Below, piece by piece: positions 36,825 to 44,725 of a stretch of 64,000 nucleotides of DNA. Position numbers and translations under genes: made by a program. Numbering within the stretch: position 1 is the first letter of the stretch; every line of letters starts with the position of its first letter. Location of the stretch: assembly GCA_963697675.1 (NCBI GenBank), contig CAVOOW010000009.1, positions 62,001-126,000 of the forward strand. The letters are read 5' to 3'. This DNA comes from CAVOOW01 sp963697675. GTDB taxonomy: Bacteria > Actinomycetota > Actinomycetes > JACCUZ01. The notes beneath the pieces are model-generated. The model was not told the DNA's origin. It was given only the letters and a program-made list of their open reading frames with translations, and did not search any database.

Positions 36825-38212
36825 GGGTGGGTCATGCCGAGCACATCAAGTGCTGCGTCAAGCTGCTCAATGGTGAGTTTGCCTTCGTCGACATAGCCAT
36901 TCTCGAGCACGACCTCGCGGATGGTGCGCTTCTGGGCAAGCGCCTGCTTGGCCACCTTCGCGGCCGACTCGTAGCCGATGTAGCGGTTGAGCGGGGTGAC
37001 GATGGCAGGAGAGGACTCCGCGAACTCGCGGCAGCGCTCGACGTCAGCCTCGATGCCGTCGACGCAACGGTCGGCGAACAGTCGGGAGATCGTCGTGAGC
37101 AGCCGGACCGACTCGAGGACGTTGCGCGCCAGCATCGGCAGCATCACGTTGAGCTCGAAGGATCCCGCGGCGCCGCCGAACGCGATCGCGGCGTCGTTGC
37201 CGATGACCTGCGCGCACACCATCGTGAGCGCCTCGGCCATCACCGGGTTCACCTTGCCGGGCATGATCGACGATCCCGGCTGCAAGTCGGGCAGGTGGAT
37301 CTCGGCGAGGCCGGCGCGCGGTCCGGAGCCCATCCACCGGATGTCGTTGGCCACCTTGGTGAGCGAGACCGCGATGGTGCGCAGCTGTCCGGAGAGCTCG
37401 ACGATCCCGTCGCGTGCGCCCTGCGCCTCGAAGTGGTTGCGTGCCTCGGTCAGTGGCAGGCCGGTGCTGCGTGCGACCTCCGCGATGACCTTGGCCGAGA
37501 ACCCGGGCGGCGTGTTGATGCCGGTGCCGACGGCGGTGCCCCCGAGCGGCAGCTCGGCGAGCCGCGGCATCGTGGCCTGCAGCCGCTCGACCCCGAGGCG
37601 CACCTGCGCGGCATAGCCGCCGAACTCCTGCCCCAACGTCACCGGGGTCGCGTCCATCAGGTGGGTTCGGCCGCTCTTGACGACGGTGGCGAACTCAGAT
37701 GCCTTGCGCTCGAGCGATGCCTCGAGGTGCTGTAGCGCCGGCACCAGGTCGTTGACGACCGCGCTGGTGGCAGCGATGTGGATCGACGACGGGAACACGT
37801 CGTTGGAGGACTGCGACGCGTTGACGTGATCGTTGGGATGGACGCCACGACCGAGCCGTTCGGTCGCGAGCGTCGCGATGACCTCGTTGGCGTTCATGTT
37901 GCTGGAGGTGCCCGAGCCCGTCTGGAACACGTCGATGGGGAAGTGGGCGTCCCAGTCGCCGCGGGCGACCTCGTCGGCTGCGGAGATGACGGCGTCGGCG
38001 ACGTCGCTGTCCAGCACGCCCAGCTCAGCGTTGACGCTTGCGGCCGCGGCCTTGATCCGGGCGAGCGCCTCGATGTGGGCCCGCTCGAGGGTGGCTCCGC
38101 TGATCGGGAAGTTCTCGACCGCGCGCTGGGTCTGCGCCCGCCATTTCGCGTCCTTGGGAACGCGCACCTCGCCCATCGAGTCGTGCTCGATCCGAAAGTC
38201 GTTGTCGGTCAT
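36821..38212 (-). CDS. fumC: Fumarate hydratase class II
   Basis: 463 aa. Fumarase/aspartase superfamily with GSSIMPGKVNPV, SGRTHLMDATPVTLGQEF and FQTGSGTSSNMNANEV motifs, which distinguish fumarase C. Interconverts fumarate and malate in the TCA cycle. First gene of a two-gene unit with the DUF402 protein; position matches Rv1098c. Confidence 0.97.
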   Translation of the reverse strand: MTDNDFRIEHDSMGEVRVPKDAKWRAQTQRAVENFPISGATLERAHIEALARIKAAAASVNAELGVLDSDVADAVISAADEVARGDWDAHFPIDVFQTGSGTSSNMNANEVIATLATERLGRGVHPNDHVNASQSSNDVFPSSIHIAATSAVVNDLVPALQHLEASLERKASEFATVVKSGRTHLMDATPVTLGQEFGGYAAQVRLGVERLQATMPRLAELPLGGTAVGTGINTPPGFSAKVIAEVARSTGLPLTEARNHFEAQGARDGIVELSGQLRTIAVSLTKVANDIRWMGSGPRAGLAEIHLPDLQPGSSIMPGKVNPVMAEALTMVCAQVIGNDAAIAFGGAAGSFELNVMLPMLARNVLESVRLLTTISRLFADRCVDGIEADVERCREFAESSPAIVTPLNRYIGYESAAKVAKQALAQKRTIREVVLENGYVDEGKLTIEQLDAALDVLGMTHP

Positions 38213-38264
38213 GCCGTCGCGTTCCCGTCCTCAGTCATGCCCTCAGTCCTACCCCACCTTCAAA

Positions 38265-38348
38265 GTCGATCATGCAGTAACCGACATGGCTGCGCATCGT
38301 CGCAGGTCAGGCCCGCCATCCGATGCCGTCGATCATGCAGCAACGGAC
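38265..38348. repeat. Pair of 21-bp direct repeats 63 bp apart
   Basis: GTCGATCATGCAGTAACCGAC (38265-38285, given here as 21 bases in two parts: GTCGATCATGC and AGTAACCGAC) and its copy at 38328-38348 differ at two positions. They lie upstream of fumC (leftward) and of the small ORF at 38410 (rightward). The 63-bp spacing equals six helical turns. Confidence 0.7.
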
Positions 38349-38409
38349 GAACACGCCGGACACAGGCATCCGGCGTACGGCGCGCCCGACTCGGCGTATC
38401 GTTCGGGGC

Positions 38410-38622
38410 ATGAGCACCGGGACCGCGTCGGAGTCAGCAGGCAGCGCGCGGCCGGACCGCTCCGATCTCTCGGCCAGTTCCTGCGCCCACCTCGACGAGG
38501 ACGCCGAGTGCCTCGAGGACCCGGTCCACTGCGGCGACGCGCGCCACCAGCACGACGCGCACAAGGCGGTCGCTGCCACCGGGGACGACGCCGCGACGAC
38601 GAGCGGGCCGGCTCCGGCCTGA
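38410..38622 (+). CDS. Small acidic Cys/His-containing protein, hypothetical
   Basis: 70 aa from ATG 38410. The central part CAHLDEDAECLEDPVHCGDARHQHD has three Cys and several His, so a metal site is conceivable; both ends are Ser/Thr/Ala-rich. Upstream GTATCGT could be a -10 element of a near-leaderless transcript. No family recognised; may not be a gene. Confidence 0.35.
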   Translation: MSTGTASESAGSARPDRSDLSASSCAHLDEDAECLEDPVHCGDARHQHDAHKAVAATGDDAATTSGPAPA

Positions 38623-38686
38623 GCAGCGCAGGTCGACCGGCATAGGGAACTCGGGCGGCAGCGCCAGATGGTCGGTTGAGGTCGGC

Positions 38687-39730
38687 TCAGGTCGCGTGCT
38701 CGAAGTCGACGGAGGCATAGGCGCGGAGCTTGTCGAGGCTGTGCTCGCTCTCGACGAGGCGGATCGTGCCGCTGCGCGACCGCGTGACGATCGAGTGGGT
38801 GCGCACGCTCGAGCCGCGATAGCGCACCCCGGTGAGCAGCTCCCCGTCGGTGATGCCGGTGGCGACGAAGAACACGTCCTCGCCCTGGACCAGCTCGTCG
38901 GTGATCAGGACACGGTCGAGGTCGTGGCCGGCGTCGAGCGCCTTCTGCCGTTCGTCGTCGTCCTTGGGCCAGAGGCGGCCCTGGATGACGCCACCGAGCG
39001 TCTTGATCGCGCAGGCGGCGATGATGCCCTCCGGTGTGCCGCCGATGCCGAGCATCAGGTCGATGCCGGTGCCGTCGCGCGCGGCCATGATGGCGCCGGC
39101 GACGTCACCGTCCGTGATGAACTTGATGCGCGCGCCGGTGGCGCGTACCTCTTCGACCATTGCTGCGTGCCGGGGCCGGTCGAGGATCACGACGGTCACG
39201 TCGTCGGGTGACTCCTTCTTCGCCCGTGCCACCCGGCGCACGTTCTCGCCGACCGGCAGGCGGATGTCGACGACGTCGGCCGCCTCGGGGCCGGTCACGA
39301 GCTTCTCCATGTAGAACACCGCAGACGGGTCGAACATGGACCCGCGCGGCGACACCGCCATCACCGACAGAGCGTTGCCCATGCCCAGCGCCGCGAGCCG
39401 GGTGCCGTCGATCGGGTCGACGGCGACGTCACACTCCGGGCCGTGGCCGTCGCCGACGACTTCCCCGTTGTAGAGCATCGGTGCTTCGTCCTTCTCGCCC
39501 TCACCGATGACCACGACGCCGCTCATGCTCACCGTGTGGATGAGGGTGCGCATCGCGTTGACAGCCGCGCCGTCTGCCCCGTTCTTGTCGCCGCGACCGA
39601 CCCAACGACCGGCCGCCATCGCGGCAGCCTCGGTCACGCGCACGAGCTCCATCGCCAGGTTGCGGTCAGGCGCCTCGCCCGGTGGGGACAGTTCGGGCGG
39701 GAGCGCGCTGTGCTCTGTGTGGTCCGTCAT
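38687..39730 (-). CDS. glpX: Fructose-1,6-bisphosphatase class II
   Basis: 347 aa. GEGEKDEAPMLYNGE and DPIDGTRLAALG carry the metal-binding acidic residues of the class II (GlpX) enzyme. Hydrolyses fructose 1,6-bisphosphate in gluconeogenesis; the only FBPase type in many actinobacteria (Rv1099c). Start ATG 39730. Divergent from the DUF4245 gene. Confidence 0.96.
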   Translation of the reverse strand: MTDHTEHSALPPELSPPGEAPDRNLAMELVRVTEAAAMAAGRWVGRGDKNGADGAAVNAMRTLIHTVSMSGVVVIGEGEKDEAPMLYNGEVVGDGHGPECDVAVDPIDGTRLAALGMGNALSVMAVSPRGSMFDPSAVFYMEKLVTGPEAADVVDIRLPVGENVRRVARAKKESPDDVTVVILDRPRHAAMVEEVRATGARIKFITDGDVAGAIMAARDGTGIDLMLGIGGTPEGIIAACAIKTLGGVIQGRLWPKDDDERQKALDAGHDLDRVLITDELVQGEDVFFVATGITDGELLTGVRYRGSSVRTHSIVTRSRSGTIRLVESEHSLDKLRAYASVDFEHAT

Positions 39731-39857
39731 GCCGGGCAGCTCCCTCGTCCGATTTCGTCGCCTCTGAGCGCATCGTAGTGATGGGCGGGTCGGCGACCCG
39801 AGCTACACCTGATGGGTCCTGGTGGGCCGGGGCGCACACGTCAGCGAGGATGGGTTC

Positions 39858-40424
39858 GTGACCGAGACCCCGACCGAGCCGCAGGAGTCATCCCCGCCTG
39901 CGCCAAGGCGGCGGGGCCGGCAGACCGTGGGCGACATGGTGCGCTCGATGTCGCTCGTACTCGTCGTGGTTGCCGTTGTCGTCCTGCTCACCCTGCGCGA
40001 CGACCCGACGCAGACGATCCACAGGGTCGACTTCACCGAGCAGCTGCAGTCGGCGCGTGAAGTTGCGCCGTACGACGTCGCCGCACCTGTGGGTCTCGGG
40101 GACAGCTGGAAGGCGACCAGCGCGCGCAGCGACAACGCCGGGGGTGTGGTCACCTGGCACCTCGGTCTCGTCACGCCGGCAGAGCACTACGCCGCGGTCG
40201 AACAGTCCAACGGACCGATGACTGCCTTCGTGGACAGCTTCGTCGCCGGCGCGACCAAGTCCGGGTTCGTGACCATCTCCGGAGCGCGGTGGCAACGGCT
40301 CGACGGCGGGCAGCCCGAAGACCGCGCGCTCGTGCTGCGCGGGAAAGGCGTCACGACCATGGTCACCGGCGGTGCCACGTTCGGCGAGCTCCAGACTCTC
40401 GCGAGCGCGCTGCGCGGTGGCTGA
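39858..40424 (+). CDS. DUF4245 membrane-anchored protein
   Basis: 188 aa from GTG 39858 with GCGAGGA upstream. Pro-rich cytoplasmic start, one helix at about residues 32-50 (SMSLVLVVVAVVVLLTL), then an extracytoplasmic domain with PVGLGDSWKATSARS and VTWHLGLVTPAEHY. Family conserved next to glpX in actinobacteria; function unknown. Confidence 0.85.
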   Translation: MTETPTEPQESSPPAPRRRGRQTVGDMVRSMSLVLVVVAVVVLLTLRDDPTQTIHRVDFTEQLQSAREVAPYDVAAPVGLGDSWKATSARSDNAGGVVTWHLGLVTPAEHYAAVEQSNGPMTAFVDSFVAGATKSGFVTISGARWQRLDGGQPEDRALVLRGKGVTTMVTGGATFGELQTLASALRGG

Positions 40425-40493
40425 CGGCAGTTCCGCGTACGAGCGCCGAACGGCGGCTTTGCCAGTCGCCCAGCGGCTGCCCGGACGGCGGGG

Positions 40494-40754
40494 CTACTCG
40501 TCGGTTGTTGCCGAACTGTCCAGCTTCGCTGCCGCTGTGAGCCGGGCCCGAGCGCCGTCCAGCCAGTCCTGGCAGATCGCGGCTAGCTGCTCTCCCCGCT
40601 CCCAGAGCTCGAGCGACTGTTCCAGGGTCGCGCCGCCGGTCTCCAGGCGTTGCACGACCGCGGCGAGCTCCTCACGAGCCTGTTCATAGCTCGGGCGGTC
40701 GCCCTCGGCGCTGGTCAGAGTTTCGTACGCGGAGTCGGACTGGTCGTTAGGCAC
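40494..40754 (-). CDS. xseB: Exodeoxyribonuclease VII small subunit
   Basis: 86 aa. Helical XseB signature SYEQAREELAAVVQRLETGG then LEQSLELWERGEQLAAIC. Binds XseA to form the single-strand exonuclease. Lies 49 bp downstream of xseA with the family A palindrome in between. Confidence 0.95.
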   Translation of the reverse strand: MPNDQSDSAYETLTSAEGDRPSYEQAREELAAVVQRLETGGATLEQSLELWERGEQLAAICQDWLDGARARLTAAAKLDSSATTDE

Positions 40755-40781
40755 GAAGGTCAGCGTAGGTGCCGCACCCCG

Positions 40782-40831
40782 TGATCATGAACGATCAGGC
40801 CGCCTAGAGCCGGTCCGATCCTTCATGATCA
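40782..40831. repeat. Dispersed palindrome, family A copy 3, overlapping xseA 3' end
   Basis: TGATCATGAACGATC left arm, GATCCTTCATGATCA right arm, CTAG in the centre. The TAG formed by the centre (complement of 40804-40806) is the xseA stop codon. Confidence 0.88.
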
Positions 40832-42060
40832 CCTGATTCGGGCGGGGGTGTCGCGGACCGGACCTCGACGCTGAGCTCGCCTTCGGCGAGGCGGGCGCGC
40901 AGCGGCTCCCCGACGGCGGTGTCGCCTGCACGGCGTACGACACCACCGTCCAAGCGCTGCAGGACCGCATAGCCGCGTTCGAGGGTCGCGGCGGGGGACA
41001 GCGAGGTGACACGCGCCCGGGTGTGCCGCAGGTTGTCCGCGGCGCGGTCGAGTGCGACGGAGAGCGAGCGCCGGGCGCGATCGCGCAACGCAACCACGTC
41101 GGCCTGTCGCCCGTCGACCAGGGACAGAGGTTCGGCGACGCACGGCCTGCTGCGCAGCGCCAGCACGATCGCGGTCTCGCGGTCGATGCGGGAGGACATC
41201 GCCGAGTGCAGCCGACGCCGGGCGGCGGTGATGCGGTCGAGCTCCTCGAGAACGTCAGGGACGACTCGCTTGGCGGCGTCCGTCGGCGTGGAGGCGCGGA
41301 CGTCGGCGACGAGGTCGAGCAGCGGGGTGTCCTGCTCGTGGCCGATGGCGCTGACGATCGGTGTGCGGCAGCCGGCGACCGCGCGGACGAGAGCCTCATT
41401 GGAGAACGGCAGCAGGTCCTCGGTCGAACCCCCTCCACGGGTGATGACGATGACGTCGACCTCCGGGTCGGTCTCGAGTCGCTGCAGTGCAGCGCTCACG
41501 TCCGTCACGGCGCTCGGGCCCTGGACCGTCACCTCCTCGATGCGGAACTGCACCGCTGGCCAGCGCCGTTTCGCGTTCTCGACCACGTCCTTCTCGGCTG
41601 CCGAGGCCCGCCCGCAGATGAGTCCGACGACGGCCGGCAGGAACGGCAGCGGGCGTTTGCGGTCGGCTGCGAAGAGACCTTCGGCGTCGAGCACCGCACG
41701 TAGTTGTTCGAGGCGGGCGAGCAGCTCGCCGACGCCGACCGGTCGGATGTCGTCGGCGGCGAACGACAGGGTGCCGCGGCCCGCGAAGAACCTCGCTTTC
41801 GCGTGCACCACGACGTGCGCCCCGTCGCGGAGCCCACCGGGGATCGCGTCGAGCAGTGCGCGGTGGCACGTGACGGTCACCGACATGTCGGCGACGGGGT
41901 CGCGCAGCATCAGGAAGACGGTCGCCTGGCCCGGACGGCGCGTGACCTGCGTCACCTGGCCCTCGACCCAGATCGCGCCGAGACGGTCGATCCACTGCGT
42001 GAGCAGCTGGCTGACCCGGCGGACGGGCAGCGGCTGCTCCGGGGAGCTCACTACCGGCAC
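40804..42060 (-). CDS. xseA: Exodeoxyribonuclease VII large subunit
   Basis: 418 aa from GTG 42060 (an in-frame GTG at 42051 is possible). OB-fold N-terminal domain with VRRVSQLLTQWIDRLGAIWVEGQVTQ (shown by position, residues 13-38), catalytic core IVITRGGGSTEDLLPFSNE and RTPIVSAIGHEQDTPLLDLVAD. Degrades single-stranded DNA with XseB. The last nine residues, GDHEGSDRL, are encoded by the palindromic repeat, which also provides the stop. Confidence 0.95.
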   Translation of the reverse strand: MPVVSSPEQPLPVRRVSQLLTQWIDRLGAIWVEGQVTQVTRRPGQATVFLMLRDPVADMSVTVTCHRALLDAIPGGLRDGAHVVVHAKARFFAGRGTLSFAADDIRPVGVGELLARLEQLRAVLDAEGLFAADRKRPLPFLPAVVGLICGRASAAEKDVVENAKRRWPAVQFRIEEVTVQGPSAVTDVSAALQRLETDPEVDVIVITRGGGSTEDLLPFSNEALVRAVAGCRTPIVSAIGHEQDTPLLDLVADVRASTPTDAAKRVVPDVLEELDRITAARRRLHSAMSSRIDRETAIVLALRSRPCVAEPLSLVDGRQADVVALRDRARRSLSVALDRAADNLRHTRARVTSLSPAATLERGYAVLQRLDGGVVRRAGDTAVGEPLRARLAEGELSVEVRSATPPPESGDHEGSDRL

Positions 42061-42124
42061 GACCGCGAGGCTAGCGTCTGCCGCTGGCGGCCGGGCCCGG
42101 CAAACCGCCGCATACGATGGAGCA

Positions 42125-43096
42125 ATGCCGCCCGAGACCCGACGTGTCCTGCTCGCCGCCCCTCGCGGCTACTGCGCCGGGGTCGACCGGGCCGTGATCA
42201 CCGTGGAGAAGGCACTCGAGACCTACGGTGCCCCCGTCTACGTCCGCAAGCAGATCGTGCACAACAAGCACGTCGTCGAGACTCTGCAGGACAAGGGCGC
42301 GATCTTCGTCGAGGAGACCGACGAGGTGCCTGAGGGCGCGCTCGTGGTGTTCTCCGCGCACGGCGTCGCTCCGGTCGTCCACGAGGAAGCCAGCCGCCGG
42401 CAGCTGCGCACCATCGATGCGACCTGCCCGCTGGTCACGAAGGTGCACGGTGAGGCCCGCCGCTTCGCCGCCGACGACTTCGACATCCTGCTGATCGGCC
42501 ACGAGGGCCACGAGGAGGTCGTGGGCACCGCCGGGGAGGCGCCCGACCACGTCCATCTGGTCGACGGCCCGGACGACGTCGCGAACGTCACCGTCCGCGA
42601 CCCGGAGAAGGTCGCCTGGCTGTCGCAGACCACGCTGTCGGTCGACGAGACGCTCGAGACGGTGCGACGGCTGCGCGAGAGGTTCCCCGCGCTGCTCGAT
42701 CCGCCGAGCGACGACATCTGCTATGCCACGCAGAACCGTCAGGTCGCCGTCAAGGAGATCGCCGCCGAGTCCGAGCTCGTCATCGTCGTCGGCTCGACCA
42801 ACTCGTCCAACTCGGTGCGCCTCGTCGAGGTCGCCCTCGAGTACGGCGCGCGCGACGGCCGGCTGGTCGACAAGGCGGCCGAGCTCCAGGATTCCTGGCT
42901 CGACGGCGTCACGACCGTGGGTGTGACCAGCGGCGCGTCCGTGCCCGAGATCCTGGTGCGGGGAGTGCTCGACTGGCTGGCGGAGCGCGGCTACTCCGAC
43001 GTGCAAGAGGTCGTCGCTGCCGAGGAGAGCCTGCTGTTCGCGCTGCCCCAGGAGCTGCGCCGCGACATGAAGGCCAAGGCCGCCACCGCCCGCTGA
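42125..43096 (+). CDS. ispH: 4-hydroxy-3-methylbut-2-enyl diphosphate reductase
   Basis: 323 aa, ATG 42125. Last enzyme of the MEP isoprenoid pathway, making IPP and DMAPP. The three Cys ligands of the 4Fe-4S cluster are in PRGYCAGVDRAV, DATCPLVTKVH and DDICYATQNRQ; the Ser/Asn loop is STNSSNSVRL and the C-terminal TSGASVPE is present. Divergent from xseA with 64 bp between; ends 4 bases before a family A palindrome. Confidence 0.97.
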   Translation: MPPETRRVLLAAPRGYCAGVDRAVITVEKALETYGAPVYVRKQIVHNKHVVETLQDKGAIFVEETDEVPEGALVVFSAHGVAPVVHEEASRRQLRTIDATCPLVTKVHGEARRFAADDFDILLIGHEGHEEVVGTAGEAPDHVHLVDGPDDVANVTVRDPEKVAWLSQTTLSVDETLETVRRLRERFPALLDPPSDDICYATQNRQVAVKEIAAESELVIVVGSTNSSNSVRLVEVALEYGARDGRLVDKAAELQDSWLDGVTTVGVTSGASVPEILVRGVLDWLAERGYSDVQEVVAAEESLLFALPQELRRDMKAKAATAR

Positions 43097-43100
43097 CAGT

Positions 43101-43149
43101 GATCATGAAGGATCCGACCGGTCTAGGCGGTCCGATCCTTCATGAGCAC
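43101..43149. repeat. Dispersed palindrome, family A copy 4
   Basis: TGATCATGAAGGATCCGACC and CGGTCCGATCCTTCATGAGCA (49 bp in total), inverted relative to copies 1 and 3. Lies between convergent ispH and the spermidine-synthase-like gene. Confidence 0.88.
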
Positions 43150-43151
43150 GA

Positions 43152-43189
43152 GGTCACGTGATGATCACCAGGTCACGTGACGATCACCG
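43152..43189. repeat. 19-bp tandem repeat behind palindrome copy 4
   Basis: AGGTCACGTGATGATCACC at 43152-43170 and a one-base variant at 43171-43189. Both contain CACGTG and GATCA. The stop of the minus-strand gene (complement of 43184-43186) lies in the second unit. Confidence 0.85.
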
Positions 43190-43846
43190 GTCCGGCGGGC
43201 GGGTGCCGACATAGACGACGTCGGGCTCGGCTCGCTGTCGGGGCACGGTGAGCACGGTCAGGTCGTCGAGGTGGGTCCGCAACCGCTGCTCGTAAGACGG
43301 CGACGCATGCGCGCTCCACACCGACAGGACGCCCCGTGGTCGCAGGGCTCCCACCACGAGACGCGAGCCGGCGTCGTCGTACAGCGCGTTGTTGGCCTCG
43401 ATCACCGTCCAGTCGGGCCCGTTGTCGACGTCGAGGCACACCACGTCGTACGACGACGCGCGTGCAGCCAGGTGGGTGGAGATGTCTGCCACGACGACAA
43501 CCACTCGCGCATCGTGAAGCAGGCCGCCGGAGAAGGATGCGAGATGCGTGTCGTGCCAGTCGACAAGTGCCTGCTCGACTTCGACAACGGTGACCTGGGC
43601 GACCCGGCGGTCCGTGAGCGCCGCGACGAGGGAGAAGCCGATGCCGAGCCCACCGATCAGGACATCGTGTGGTGCGGGATGGCGCTGCAGCGCGGCGTCG
43701 ACGAGCAGCTGCTCGGACTGTCCGCCACGCGTGTCCATCAGGAACGTGCCGTTGCTGATGACCTCGTAGTCGTTGCCGACCTGACGAAGCACGAGCTCAC
43801 CACGCTCGGTCGCGACTCGGGCGACGACGATCGGCGAGTCGGACAT
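43184..43846 (-). CDS. Spermidine-synthase-like protein (SAM-dependent fold)
   Basis: 220 aa from ATG 43846, 11 bases after the DUF6542 stop. The Rossmann motif VLIGGLGIGFSLVAAL, the acidic VVEVEQALVDWH and the substrate-loop aspartates DVVCLDVDNGPDW are those of spermidine/spermine-synthase-like aminopropyltransferase folds. Short, lacking the N-terminal beta domain of true spermidine synthases, so a different methyl- or aminopropyl-transfer activity is possible. A merged 492-residue frame with the upstream gene arises only from that gene's frameshift. Confidence 0.75.
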   Translation of the reverse strand: MSDSPIVVARVATERGELVLRQVGNDYEVISNGTFLMDTRGGQSEQLLVDAALQRHPAPHDVLIGGLGIGFSLVAALTDRRVAQVTVVEVEQALVDWHDTHLASFSGGLLHDARVVVVVADISTHLAARASSYDVVCLDVDNGPDWTVIEANNALYDDAGSRLVVGALRPRGVLSVWSAHASPSYEQRLRTHLDDLTVLTVPRQRAEPDVVYVGTRPPDR

Positions 43847-43857
43847 GCGAGGTGGGG

Positions 43858-44662
43858 TCAGCGGCGGATCAGGTGGACGACCACGCGGACAAGGACCACG
43901 GCCATGGCCAGCGCTGTTCCGACGAACAGCGACGGGGGCATGCAGGGCGAGCGACGTGGCCACGTCGAGGGCCATCTCACGCCGGCCGGACGTCTGGCCG
44001 GCGTCCTTGGTCTCCAGCGCGTAGCCGCCCGCGAACAGCAGCGGCGGCAGCACGATCGCGACCGCAAGGGCACGAGTCCGCAGGGCCGACGCGACAAGCA
44101 CGCAGCCGAACAGGAAGGTCGCGGTGAACCCGATGCCCAGCCCGCCACCAAGGGTCAGGTCCACAACGGCCCCGAGCCCGACGACGAGGCAGCCGAGCAC
44201 GACGCCGCCGAGCCCGGTCAGCCCGGGGCCGGTGAAGGGCAAGCCGGCACGTACCCGGTCGGCCCATGGGACGTGGGGCGCTGCGGGCGTCTCGGTGCTG
44301 GTCAGGCCGGCGACAAAGGGGTTGTCGGCATCAGGCACAACACGGCTGTTCGGGCGTGCCGGCACCGACTCAGCGACCCTGCCCGAGTCTGCGCCCGAGT
44401 GAGTGTCCGAGCGCGCGCCGGTGTCCGGTCGCGCGCCGAGCACATCGATGCCGGCCCCGTCGGTCGCCTCGTCCGGCAGGTCTTCGACGACGACATCCGG
44501 TGCGACGGTCAGGGAGATGCCCCCGATGACGTGCGGCACGAACACGAACGAGCCGCCCGGCTCCCCAGACGTGCCCGTCGAGACCACGATGCCGTTGTCG
44601 TCGTCGTCAGCCCCCGCGGGCTCGTCATCAGGCGCGAGCGCTGCCCCGGTCGTGATCGTCAC
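43858..44662 (-). pseudogene. DUF6542 membrane protein, single-base frameshift
   Basis: From GTG 44662 the first 150 residues are acidic/Pro/Thr-rich and disordered; then GLPFTGPGLTGLGGVVLGC opens a four-helix DUF6542 membrane domain. At G-run 43934-43938 the frame breaks in the last helix: LALHAP continues as SLFVGTALAMAVVLVRVVVHL in another frame and stops at 43858. One extra G explains it, since the restored protein ends as family members do. The family usually neighbours ispH in actinobacteria. Confidence 0.8.
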
Positions 44663-44725
44663 CCGCCCACGGTAGGTGGCGGGAGTCGATCACCGGCGGC
44701 AGACACGCGGGTCGGCGCCCTGCGG

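Noticed and set aside
43184..44662. A single 492-residue DUF6542-spermidine-synthase fusion protein
   Set aside because: The true end of the DUF6542 domain is found in the neighbouring frame with its own stop, and the downstream protein has its own ATG.
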